64,000 nucleotides of DNA from Pseudomonas sp. MWU16-30317 (GTDB lineage Bacteria > Pseudomonadota > Gammaproteobacteria > Pseudomonadales > Pseudomonadaceae), in the NCBI RefSeq assembly GCF_020515695.1, contig NZ_JAIWJA010000012.1, positions 62,001 to 126,000 of the forward strand. The letters run 5' to 3'. The position numbers and the translations under genes were made by a program. The notes under the pieces were generated by a model. That model did not search any database and was not told the DNA's origin. It saw only the letters and a list, made by a program, of their open reading frames with translations. Position 1 is the first letter of the stretch. The number at the start of each line of letters is the position of its first letter. Shown in pieces: positions 40,270 through 47,969 of the stretch.

Positions 40270-41631
40270 CTAGGCGGATATGGGATGGGCGCGAACCAGC
40301 TTCTGGTTGAGCAGAATGCACATTACCAGCGCCGCCACGCAGACCCACATCGACCAGGACATGCCGTGAGCGAATGCGTCTGGATCATCGTTCGATATCA
40401 AGATTCCAAAGACCGCCACTCCAACCACACCCCCCAGTTGCCGCGCCGACGACATCAGGCCCGAGGCCATGCCGGCATCCTCAGGGCTGACCGCTGCGAG
40501 CATGGAGTTGTTCATTGAAGGCACGGTAGAGGCGCTACCAATACCGACGATTATCAAGGCGCCATTGAGCAGCCAGAATGAGCTCTCAGGCCCAACCTGG
40601 GAAAGCAGTGCAAATCCCACAATCTGGAGCGCCAGGCCCGTGGTCATGATGCTTAGCGCACTAACGCGTTTGCCGACACGCGCCGACGTCAGTGATGAGA
40701 TCGTCATGACGGCGGTCAGGGGAATAAACGCCAGACCGGTGTGGAGGGCATCGTAGTGCAGGATCGTCTGGAAATAGATGCTCAGCACAAAGACGACGCC
40801 GAAGAACGTCAGATTGATGATTGCCCCGGTGAACATTGTCGCGAGCAATACGTTATTGCGGGCCAGGCGGGCAGGCAACATCGGCGCCTGTGCCTTGGTT
40901 TCCACGAGTATGAACACCGCCAGAGCCAGCGCGGCAAGGCCCATGCTCGAGACGGGGATCGCACTCCACCCCAGGCTGCTCGCCTCGGTCAGCGCGTAAG
41001 TGAGCAGCGCCAGGCTGATCGCAATACTGATCTGCCCGGCGACGTCGATTTTTTTGTCTATGCGTGACGATGCCGGCGTGAACCGCAAGGTCAGCATGAT
41101 CGCCAGTGCCCCCAGCGGAATGTTTATAAGAAACACGCTGCGCCAGCCCAGGTGCTCGATCATCATCCCGCCCAATACTGGGCCGGCCGCCAGCGCGATG
41201 CCGCCGCAGGCGCCCCAAAGCGCAACAGCGGAACGCCGCTGGTTCAGATCGTCGAAGTTCTGGCGGATCAGCATCAATGAGGTAGGGATGAGGAACGCAG
41301 CGCCGATGCCCTGAACGCAGCGCATTGCAATCAGTATCGGCATGCTTGTCGCCATGCCACACCCTGTCGAAGCCAATGTGAACACGGCAAAGCCAAAGAT
41401 GAACACCCGTTTGGCGCCAAATTTGTCGCCAAGGCCGCCACCGAGGATGAGCAGTGCAGAGAACACCAGCGCATAGCTGTTGATCACCCACTGCAGCCCG
41501 GTCAGATTGGTATTGAAGGCTGATTTCAAAGCACCCAGACCAACGTTCACCACGCTGACATCCAGTTGAACAACCAGGTAGCCCAGGCAGGTCGCGAGCT
41601 TGATTGCTGTCAAATTCGATGTTTTGTACAT
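40270..41631 (-). CDS. MFS drug-resistance-type transporter (DHA2-like)
   Basis: 453 residues, strongly hydrophobic, about 14 membrane helices. It contains LDVSVVNVGLGALKSAF in helix 1, LGGGLGDKFGAKRVFIFG (motif A), CVQGIGAAFLIPTSLMLI, and the antiporter motif C region ALAAGPVLGGMMIEHLGWR. These mark H+-coupled exporters of the QacA/EmrB group. It lies upstream of the AhpD-like gene and opposite a LysR gene with a 99-bp gap, a typical inducible efflux unit. The exported compound is unknown; an intermediate of the neighbouring degradation routes is possible. Confidence 0.9.
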   Translation of the reverse strand: MYKTSNLTAIKLATCLGYLVVQLDVSVVNVGLGALKSAFNTNLTGLQWVINSYALVFSALLILGGGLGDKFGAKRVFIFGFAVFTLASTGCGMATSMPILIAMRCVQGIGAAFLIPTSLMLIRQNFDDLNQRRSAVALWGACGGIALAAGPVLGGMMIEHLGWRSVFLINIPLGALAIMLTLRFTPASSRIDKKIDVAGQISIAISLALLTYALTEASSLGWSAIPVSSMGLAALALAVFILVETKAQAPMLPARLARNNVLLATMFTGAIINLTFFGVVFVLSIYFQTILHYDALHTGLAFIPLTAVMTISSLTSARVGKRVSALSIMTTGLALQIVGFALLSQVGPESSFWLLNGALIIVGIGSASTVPSMNNSMLAAVSPEDAGMASGLMSSARQLGGVVGVAVFGILISNDDPDAFAHGMSWSMWVCVAALVMCILLNQKLVRAHPISA

Positions 41632-41711
41632 GTCCCAGCCGTCGTTTCAGATGTCGTGAAAGCCTATGCCTTGACCTGCCATGCGTAAATACTAAAATAA
41701 GCGGCCATACC

Positions 41712-41725
41712 ATGCACAAGTGCAT
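41712..41725. promoter_or_regulatory. Perfect palindrome ATGCAC-AA-GTGCAT
   Basis: 6-bp perfect inverted repeat with a 2-bp centre, ending 5 bp before the LysR start codon at 41731. Its place over the translation start region suggests autorepression by the LysR protein, but no consensus supports this. Confidence 0.4.
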
Positions 41726-41730
41726 AGATC

Positions 41731-42588
41731 ATGAATTGGGAAGATGTCCGCTATTTTCTGGCTATCGCCAACGCTGGCACGCTTTCAGGGGCGGCCAGGC
41801 AGCTCGATGTCGATCAAGCGACCATCAGCCGCCGCTTGGCCACGCTTGAAGCAGAGCTAGGAACACGCCTGGTCAATCGGCTGCCCAGGCGGGCCGAATT
41901 GACGAGCCTGGGCCAGGAGGTGTTGGAGCAAGCGCTGGCGATCGAGGACAGAATGTTTTCGATCAAACGCTTGGCCATGACGGCGCATAGTGAACTGCGC
42001 GCCAAGATCACCATTTCCGCGCCGCCAATCCTTGCACGGCATTTTCTGGCACCTCAGCTGTTGACCCTCTCCCAAGGGCTGCCGCAGGTGCAGATTTCGG
42101 TGTTAAGCGAACCTCATTTTGCGTCCTTGTCCAGACTCGAGGCGGACCTGGCCATGCGCCTCGCACCAGGCGTTGCGGATTGCGACATCGTCAAAAAAAT
42201 TGGCCAAATGGAATTTGCCCTGTACGCGACAATGGCCTATCCCAACATCGCTACGCCTGAGCACTGGGAGTTCATCGGCTATACCGCGCATGAGCTGTCT
42301 TTCGATCACAAGACCTGGCTATACCAAATCATCGGAGATCGCCGGGTGATCTGCGAGGTGGCCGACCTCAGTAATCAATATGAGGCGGCCTGTAGCGGAA
42401 TCGGGGTCGCCGGGCTGCCGTGTTTCCTTGCCGACAGCGACCCCCGTCTGGTGAAGTTGCAGGCAACCGAGCCGATGTTGAATCTCGGTATCTGGTTGGC
42501 TTTGCACCCTGACCGCCGCAGTGATCGACGGGTACGTGAGACGACTGCGGCAATCATCGGCCTGGTGGAGGCGTTGGGGCTCGGATAG
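41731..42588 (+). CDS. LysR-family transcriptional regulator
   Basis: 285 residues beginning MNWEDVRYFLAIANAGTLSGAARQLDVDQATISRRLATLE in family order, the short-N-terminus subgroup that starts directly with the W-x-D-x-R/L-x-Y-F-L helix. The effector domain includes ADLAMRLAPGVADCDIV. It is divergent from the MFS/AhpD-like pair and probably controls the exporter. An IS5-family transposase remnant begins 19 bp after its stop. Confidence 0.9.
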   Translation: MNWEDVRYFLAIANAGTLSGAARQLDVDQATISRRLATLEAELGTRLVNRLPRRAELTSLGQEVLEQALAIEDRMFSIKRLAMTAHSELRAKITISAPPILARHFLAPQLLTLSQGLPQVQISVLSEPHFASLSRLEADLAMRLAPGVADCDIVKKIGQMEFALYATMAYPNIATPEHWEFIGYTAHELSFDHKTWLYQIIGDRRVICEVADLSNQYEAACSGIGVAGLPCFLADSDPRLVKLQATEPMLNLGIWLALHPDRRSDRRVRETTAAIIGLVEALGLG

Positions 42589-42606
42589 GCCGGCGTGGCT
42601 GTGCTT

Positions 42607-42800
42607 GCGCCAAGGTTCGACGCTGCGTTTTCCGTGCTTCCTGGAGGTGCTGCGCCGGGCTGCAACCTGCCAGATGACTTGGCGTCCAGGATGCTCTTTG
42701 CGCTTCTCGACACCAATGTGCGCTTTGGCGCCGAAGTAATACTGGTTGCCCTTCTTCGTCTGGTGCATCTGCGGGTCGCGTTTACTGTCCTTGTCCTGTA
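42607..42800 (-). mobile_element. IS5-family transposase remnant with internal deletion
   Basis: Minus-strand translation gives RDPQMHQTKKGNQYYFGAKAHIGV (in two segments), the conserved centre of IS5-family transposases, then without a stop EKRKEHPGRQVIWQVAARRS, which belongs far downstream in the normal protein near the last catalytic Glu. The 100-plus residues between the two are missing at about 42708, and both ends of the gene are gone. No terminal inverted repeats could be placed. It marks past IS activity at the right edge of the 20.7-42.6 kb catabolic block. Confidence 0.78.
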
Positions 42801-42874
42801 ATAGGGGCAAATGCCAAAAAAACACGGTACGTTTCACACAATCAACATCGACGCAGTCCTCGGGCCCTGTAAAC

Positions 42875-42975
42875 TCTAGTTGTTTCAAAACATTGCAAAG
42901 TCGGAAGCCGGTTAAACGCCGCACGGTCGCGCCACTGTAACCAGTTCGCTGGGAGTCAGACCCGTCTTTGCCCCC
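42875..42975 (+). ncRNA. Cobalamin riboswitch
   Basis: The leader contains the cobalamin-riboswitch core: GGAAGCCGGTTAAACGCCGC (42903-42922), the B12 box GCCACTG (42931-42937) with the preceding CACGGTCGC, and GGGAGTCAGACC (42951-42962). All are in the right order and spacing. The boundaries are approximate. It precedes the NiCoT permease by about 40 bp and would switch the gene off when adenosylcobalamin is plentiful, marking the permease as a cobalt supplier for B12 synthesis. Confidence 0.93.
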
Positions 42976-43017
42976 TCTTCCTTATCCACTGGGACGCGTT
43001 ATCCCGAGGTAAGCCCC

Positions 43018-44070
43018 ATGTTCGCAAAATGGCGAAAAGTCATTCGTAATGCCGACCCTGCCACCCGTAAAAAACTCGCTAGCACCTACGCGCTGCTCAT
43101 CGCTATCAACCTGTCAGCCTGGAGCTGGGCACTGATCGCGTTCCATGATCACCCCGTGTTGTTGGGTACCTCCCTGCTCGCCTACGGCTTCGGCCTGCGC
43201 CACGCGGTGGACGCCGACCACATCGCCGCCATCGACAACGTCACCCGCAAGCTGATGCAGGATGGCCAGCGCCCGGCCATGGTCGGTTTCTTCTTCTCCA
43301 TGGGCCACTCCACGGTCGTAGTGGTTGCATCGCTGCTGGTGGCCTTGACTACCTCGGCTCTCAGCGACCGCTTCGAAGGCTTCAAGAACATCGGCGGGGT
43401 GATCGGCACGTCAGTGTCGGCGACCTTCCTGCTGCTGATCGCGCTGATGAACCTGATCATCCTGCGCTCCATCTATCGCGCCTGGAAAAATGTACGCGCA
43501 GGTGGCGAGTACAATGATGACGATTTCGACCTGCTGCTGGCCAACCGCGGTTTCCTGGCCCGCCTGTTCGGCCCGCTGTTCCGGGTGATCACCCGTAGCT
43601 GGCACATGTTCCCGTTGGGCTTTCTGTTCGGCCTGGGCTTCGACACCGCATCTGAAATCGCCCTGATGGGCATTTCCGCCTCCCAAGCCGCCCAAGGCAT
43701 GTCGCCGTGGGCGATCATGGTGTTCCCGATTCTGTTCAGCGCCGGCATGTCGCTGGTCGATACCCTCGACGGCCACCTGATGCTGGGCGCCTACGGCTGG
43801 GCGTACCTGAAGCCGATGCGCAAGATCTACTACAACATGACCATCACCTTGGTCTCGGTAGTGGTCGCGGTGCTGATCAGCAGCGTCGAGGGCCTCGGCC
43901 TGCTGGCCGACAAACTGTCGTTGGAAGGACCTTTCTGGGACCTGGTGGGCATCATGAACAGCCACTTCGGCATGCTCGGCTATCTGATCATCGGTATCTT
44001 CGTGTTCAGCTGGCTGGTCTCGGTGGCGCTGTACCGGATCAAGGGCTTTGACCGGATGGAGTTTGGCTGA
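43018..44070 (+). CDS. NiCoT-family cobalt/nickel permease (HoxN/NixA-like)
   Basis: 350 residues with eight or so membrane helices. The family signature in helix 2 is present as FGLRHAVDADHIAAIDNVTR; FFSMGHSTVV and LGFDTASEIALM supply the other two conserved motifs. NiCoT proteins import Ni(II) or Co(II) with very high affinity. The cobalamin riboswitch directly upstream argues for cobalt as the physiological ion. ATG 43018 lies 7 bases after GAGGTAA. No downstream partner gene is needed for this single-component carrier. Confidence 0.95.
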   Translation: MFAKWRKVIRNADPATRKKLASTYALLIAINLSAWSWALIAFHDHPVLLGTSLLAYGFGLRHAVDADHIAAIDNVTRKLMQDGQRPAMVGFFFSMGHSTVVVVASLLVALTTSALSDRFEGFKNIGGVIGTSVSATFLLLIALMNLIILRSIYRAWKNVRAGGEYNDDDFDLLLANRGFLARLFGPLFRVITRSWHMFPLGFLFGLGFDTASEIALMGISASQAAQGMSPWAIMVFPILFSAGMSLVDTLDGHLMLGAYGWAYLKPMRKIYYNMTITLVSVVVAVLISSVEGLGLLADKLSLEGPFWDLVGIMNSHFGMLGYLIIGIFVFSWLVSVALYRIKGFDRMEFG

Positions 44071-44343
44071 GCCGTTGCGCTGCCTCAAGCGCCCCGCCGA
44101 AAGCGGCAGTGGCTTGTAGGCAACCAGCCCAATCTGAATCCGCGCGCCCCCTGAATACCCCTCTCTACACCCTTCGTTGACCCCACCGCTTACCTCGCGC
44201 GCCCTCACGTGCACGGCGGGTTCCGCTGGGGTCGGTCGACCTTGAATTCTATGATCCGCGCCTTGAGACTCCAATGCCTGCAACAAGGCATTTTCACTAG
44301 CCAGCTGTATGCCAGGCTCATTACAGCCGCAAAGGAAATCACC
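44071..44343. other. Intergenic region before copC
   Basis: 273 bp without a credible gene on either strand. It must hold the copC promoter. I looked for a CopR box (TGACA repeats) and a CueR-type palindrome and saw neither clearly. Confidence 0.5.
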
Positions 44344-44714
44344 ATGCCAGCCACTATCAAACGCAGCCTTAACTCACTCGTGCTCGCCGCCTCCCTGGCC
44401 TGCACGACCGCCGCCATGGCCCATGCCCACCTGAAAACCCAGACCCCAGCGGCAGATAGCAGCGGCGCGGCCCCCGCCGACCTGCGTCTGAGCTTTTCCG
44501 GAGGCGTGGAGCCCTCCTTCACCAAGGTGGAAGTCAGCGATAACGGCCAGGCCGGGCCGTCAAGAGCATCACCACCGACACTGCCGACAACAAGCTGCTG
44601 ATCGTCACTCCGGTTCAGCCGCTCAAGCCGGGGGCTTACAAGGTTGACTGGCATGCGGTGTCGGTGGACAGCCACAAAACCGAGGGCAGCTACAGCTTCA
44701 AAATCACCAACTGA
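44344..44714 (+). pseudogene. copC: Periplasmic copper-binding CopC/YobA, frameshifted
   Basis: The first frame from ATG 44344 gives a signal peptide (SLNSLVLAASLACTTAAMA) and mature HAHLKTQTPAADSSG, so the Cu(II)-binding His-1 is intact; LRLSFSGGVEPSFTKVEV follows. After GQA (44551-44553) the frame is lost and stops at 44601. The usual C-terminus (VKSITTDTADNKLLIVTP, then YKVDWHAVSVDSHKTEGSYSF) continues in another frame to 44714. One missing base near 44554-44555 accounts for it; restored length is 123 residues, normal for CopC. A sequencing error cannot be excluded. The DUF2946-like gene follows 8 bp later. Confidence 0.88.
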
Positions 44715-44722
44715 CCTGCAAC

Positions 44723-45160
44723 ATGAACCCGACCCGTGCCCATCTGGCTCTGTTCGCCTGCCTGCTATTGTTGTTGGTGCTGTTCAACGGCATGGCGTGC
44801 AGTGTCAGTCATGGGCAGATGATGCGGTCTATGCTCATGCCCAAACCCGCCCCTGCACATGGCCATCAGCAAGGCCATACCATGGGCGGCATGGGTGATA
44901 TGGCCGCAATGCCCGGGATGGCCATGCATGACACCGCCGGTACCCTCGACACCGCCAGCAACCACGACATGCCGATGCCAGGCATGAACTCGCTCTTCGG
45001 CGATTGCTTCTTCGCCGGGTCGATGCCCATAAACCTGATCGTTTTTGCCCTGATCGGCTGGCTGCTGCGCCATCGAGAAGCTCGCCCCAAGGCCTACCTG
45101 ACACTATTCAGCGCGCTACCTCGGACCCTCCTGCCCAACCTCAAACCCCGCGCACCCTGA
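44723..45160 (+). CDS. DUF2946-like His/Met-rich protein, probably copper related
   Basis: 145 residues: an N-terminal hydrophobic helix (LALFACLLLLLVLFNGMACS), a Met/His/Gly-rich middle (HTMGGMGDMAAMPGMAMHD, then HDMPMPGM) that resembles copper-binding Met motifs, and a second hydrophobic helix (INLIVFALIGWLLRHR) near residue 110. The pattern fits DUF2946-type small membrane proteins found beside copC and TonB-dependent copper receptors. It follows copC by 8 bp; the receptor expected downstream is represented only by a fragment. Precise function unknown. Confidence 0.78.
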   Translation: MNPTRAHLALFACLLLLLVLFNGMACSVSHGQMMRSMLMPKPAPAHGHQQGHTMGGMGDMAAMPGMAMHDTAGTLDTASNHDMPMPGMNSLFGDCFFAGSMPINLIVFALIGWLLRHREARPKAYLTLFSALPRTLLPNLKPRAP

Positions 45161-45208
45161 TCACTCTCCCCGCCCCGCCTCCCCCCAACACCCGCTGACC
45201 GCTTTTAA

Positions 45209-45500
45209 CCGGCCAGCATCGATCCCACCAGCCTGATCGGCACCGAGCGCGTCGAAGTGCTCAAGGGCCCGACCTCGGCACTCTATGGTGGAGGCATCGG
45301 CGCGCCTCTGGGCGGCTTGATCAACGTGATTTCCAAGCGCCCCCAAGCGCAGCCGAGCGCTCAAGTATCGCTTCGTACGGGTAGCTATTCGACGGTGAAC
45401 CCGTCACTGGATATCAACACCCCCATCAACGAAAACATCAGTGCCCGGCTGGCCGCCGACTACCAGGAGAACGACAGCTGGATTGACCATGTCAGGGGCC
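45209..45500 (+). pseudogene. Fragment of a TonB-dependent receptor (plug and first strands)
   Basis: About 95 codons encode the plug-domain stretch IDPTSLIGTERVEVLKGPTS, then ALYGGGIGAPLGGLINVISKRP, followed by the first barrel strands (VSLRTGSYSTVNPSLDINTP, ARLAADYQENDSWIDHV). A stop codon lies immediately upstream and there is no signal peptide, so the first 100-150 residues are missing. At about 45500 the sequence switches, without a stop, to a different gene remnant. A normal receptor has 650-750 residues. The plug resembles siderophore receptors of the FpvA/FoxA type in general; no substrate can be named. Confidence 0.82.
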
Positions 45501-45812
45501 GACTGGTCGTGCAGGGATGCATTGGCCGGGTTTGGCGCTATTCCCACGAATGCCCGCGTGGTCCGCGACCGCAACCGCATCACCGGTGCTGGCGTCACCG
45601 CTGGGCTGGACTTCGGCCTGGCCATGGTCGCCGAACTGCGTGATCGCACCTATGCCGAATGCACCCAGCTGATGAGCGAGTACGATCCTCACCCACCGTT
45701 CAATGCCGGCTCGATGAAGACCGCACCGCCTGAGGTCAAGAAAGCCATGATTAAACTGGTCGCGGAGTTTTCGCACCAGGCGCAGGTGCTTTCCGGGATT
45801 GCGAAAGCCTGA
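45499..45812 (+). pseudogene. 3' fragment of a DJ-1/PfpI (isonitrile hydratase-like) gene
   Basis: About 105 codons (DALAGFGAIPTNARVVRDRN, RITGAGVTAGLDFGLAMVAE, then YDPHPPFNAGSMKTAPPEV) match the C-terminal half of isonitrile-hydratase-like DJ-1/PfpI proteins. The N-terminal half with the catalytic Cys is missing. The reading frame joins the TonB-receptor fragment around 45500, so two unrelated genes were fused by a deletion. The fragment is unlikely to be functional, though its stop codon at 45810-45812 is the natural one. Confidence 0.78.
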
Positions 45813-45842
45813 CGCACGACCTTGAGTGGCCTGCTCGATGGG

Positions 45843-46370
45843 CTACTCAAGAGCGTGATCGCGGCTTGCCCTGAACACCAGGCTGGGCGCCTGGCCCGGT
45901 ACATCGTCGAGCTTGCCGACTCGTACCATGCCAACCTTCTCCAACACACGGATGGAGGCACCATGGGCGGGCCGCACGATGCCGAATACCTCTGCGACCT
46001 CCAGCTCCTCAAAACCGTACTCCAAGGCGGCTTGGCTGAGCTCGGTCGCATAACCCTGACCCCAGGCTTCTACTGCGAAGCGATAACCCAGGTTCAAGCG
46101 CTCCTCGTCTAGATAGGCACGAGCATCCAGGCCGCCGAAGCCGATGACCCGCTCGGGCGCGGTGCGCGTGCAGATCGCCCACTGGCCATAGCCCGTGCGC
46201 GCCCAGTGAGCTAGCCACTGGTCCAGCAAGGCGCTGGCCTGGCTGATTTCGGCCAAGGGCCCCGCAGGGTTGAATTGGTGTGTCGCGGGGTCGCCATAGA
46301 TGTCGAACAGCCGCGCCAGGTCTTCGCGAACAGGTGGGCGTAATAGCAGTCGGGAGGTCAGGCGCTGCAT
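45843..46370 (-). CDS. GNAT-family N-acetyltransferase (RimJ/RimL-like)
   Basis: 175 residues beginning MQRLTSRLLLRPPVREDLARLF, with GYRFAVEAWGQGYATELSQAALEYGF carrying the acetyl-CoA pyrophosphate loop (Q-x-x-G-x-A type) and VFGIVRPAHGASIRVLEKVGMVRVG, typical of RimJ/RimL-like enzymes. The start at 46370 has GGAG eight bases upstream. The frame runs open upstream to 46709, but those 113 codons have no family likeness. It is convergent with the isonitrile-hydratase-like fragment. Acceptor substrate unknown. Confidence 0.87.
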   Translation of the reverse strand: MQRLTSRLLLRPPVREDLARLFDIYGDPATHQFNPAGPLAEISQASALLDQWLAHWARTGYGQWAICTRTAPERVIGFGGLDARAYLDEERLNLGYRFAVEAWGQGYATELSQAALEYGFEELEVAEVFGIVRPAHGASIRVLEKVGMVRVGKLDDVPGQAPSLVFRASRDHALE

Positions 46371-46975
46371 AGGGTCTCCAGCGTTGATAACAACAAAATA
46401 ATGGCCCCTGCGACGAGCGTTACGGCAGTGGAGCACTGGAGCATTTGCATCCTGTTGAATGGCCAGCCGCAGCGACAATGAAGCTCCGGCGCTGGCTATC
46501 AGCTGAAATCGTAGCGCATCGGTGATAAGCATCCAATAAACGGGTTCAAGCGATGATCGCCACGGTCTCTGGCTCCAGTACGCGAGCGCCCCGTCATGCA
46601 GTAACATTTGCAGGAATCGCAAATAATCTTGCGGGGTACTGAAAAAGGCCTCCACCGTTTTTACCGTCTGATCAAGATCGAGCCTGAGCCTCGAGTATGT
46701 AGCGGTCATGCATCAGAGCGACCTCACGGATGCTTTCCATGGTGCGTAGATCCACCGCACTGCGCCCTGGTGCCATCACCGTGCCCGCGCGCTGGGCCTG
46801 GAACGCCAGGCCATGAGAGAACAGCGAGAAGGCGTGGATGACCACTCCCTCATCGCCCCTTGGCAGCTCGCCAACCGTAAGCGTTCGGTGGATACGTGCC
46901 TATGTTGATCGTCAGGCACCGGCGCTGCCCGATTTCGTTCTCATGAAGCCAGCGTCTGTAAGCGGACGACGGCGA
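46371..46975. other. 605-bp decayed region without an intact gene
   Basis: The only plausible coding trace is the minus-strand fragment at 46672-46899 described separately. A longer minus-strand frame (46371-46709) is continuous with the GNAT gene but looks non-coding in composition. No RNA gene or repeat was seen. Confidence 0.55.
46672..46899 (-). pseudogene. Unrecognised gene fragment, about 75 codons
   Basis: A minus-strand frame bounded by TAG (46900-46902) and TGA (46672-46674) reads ARIHRTLTVGELPRGDEGVV, then IHAFSLFSHGLAFQAQRAG, and DLRTMESIREVALMHDRYIL. Composition and third-position bias look protein-like, but no start codon with a ribosome site is present and I do not recognise the family. 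It is probably the 3' end of a lost gene, in line with the decayed surroundings. Confidence 0.4.
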
Positions 46976-47854
46976 TCATGAGTTTGATCCAGTTGGCGCG
47001 CATAAATCGTTACCGATCATATCGACAGCAATGTCGGCAAGTGCACGCAGTCTGTCCATTCGCCGCATGTCCTGGTGATAGCCCATCCATATGTCACGAC
47101 TGGGCGGCGCTTCGTCGACTTCAAGCCGCCTCAGCGTCGGCAGCTGGTCGCCGAGCGAACGTGGGAGTACAGCGACACCCAGTCCCTGCGTGCACATCTG
47201 CGCTTGAACTGTGCGGCTGCTGCTGCTGAAAACGGTTCGGGCTTGCGGATACATCTGCTCAAGCCAGAGCACATCGGGGTAATGGGCCTGGGCCGTGTTC
47301 ATCGTAATCAAGCCAAGGCCCTCGCCATCTTTTTTTGGCGAAGGCATTGCGACACCAACGTACAGACCGTAGCTCATCGTCAGCAGACGACGCTGAACGA
47401 TGTCCGGCTCGGTGAAAGGCACGATCCTGAACGCAATATCAGCTTCTCGACGAACAAGATCGAACTGTCGATGTCCGGGGATTATCTCTGGAACAATCAA
47501 TGGGTGACGTTGTGAGAGTTCACTCAGCACCGGCGCCAGTACGTAACTGGCAAACCACTCTGCACATGAGATGCGCAGCAGTCCTTCGGGTTGTTCGCTG
47601 TCGCCCGCTAGGCGCCGCTCAATCGCCAGGGCGGTATGCTCCATCTCTTGGGCCAGGTGGAGAATTCTCTCACCACTGTCAGTCAGCACAAGGCCAAGCC
47701 CTGTGCGGCGGAAGAACATCTGTCCACTCACCTGTTCAAGCACATGCAGGCGCCGCCCGACAGTGGGATGACTGACGCCCAAAAGCTTGGCGGCGGCTCC
47801 CAGGGATCCGCTTCGCGCAATCGCGAGAAAGACGCGCAAATCATCCCAGTCCAT
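46976..47854 (-). CDS. LysR-family transcriptional regulator
   Basis: 292 residues starting MDWDDLRVFLAIARSGSLGAAAKLLGVSHPTVGRRLHVLE in family order. The effector domain contains LLRISCAEWFASYVLAPVLSEL and DLVRREADIAFRIVPF. The ATG 47854 is chosen; a frame extending to 48016 would overlap the divergent gene. It faces the dehydrogenase-hydrolase fusion gene with a 115-bp gap and most likely regulates it and the SnoaL-like gene. Signal unknown. Confidence 0.9.
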   Translation of the reverse strand: MDWDDLRVFLAIARSGSLGAAAKLLGVSHPTVGRRLHVLEQVSGQMFFRRTGLGLVLTDSGERILHLAQEMEHTALAIERRLAGDSEQPEGLLRISCAEWFASYVLAPVLSELSQRHPLIVPEIIPGHRQFDLVRREADIAFRIVPFTEPDIVQRRLLTMSYGLYVGVAMPSPKKDGEGLGLITMNTAQAHYPDVLWLEQMYPQARTVFSSSSRTVQAQMCTQGLGVAVLPRSLGDQLPTLRRLEVDEAPPSRDIWMGYHQDMRRMDRLRALADIAVDMIGNDLCAPTGSNS

Positions 47855-47969
47855 GGCGCACCTCGTACAAAAATGAACGCCGAGGTTGCAGCAATGACAC
47901 TCCCATCGCAAGTCCCCTGCTCGCACACTGGGCCACGTTTCTTCGTAGCGTTCCAGAGTGGTGCAGCTT

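Noticed and set aside
42319..42924. Minus-strand frame of 201 codons across the LysR end, the IS remnant and the riboswitch
   Set aside because: Only the middle part is real, as a transposase remnant; the ends overlap a LysR gene and a riboswitch leader in the opposite direction.
46371..46709. N-terminal extension of the GNAT gene
   Set aside because: The acetyltransferase domain starts cleanly at 46370 with a ribosome site, and the extension has no family likeness.
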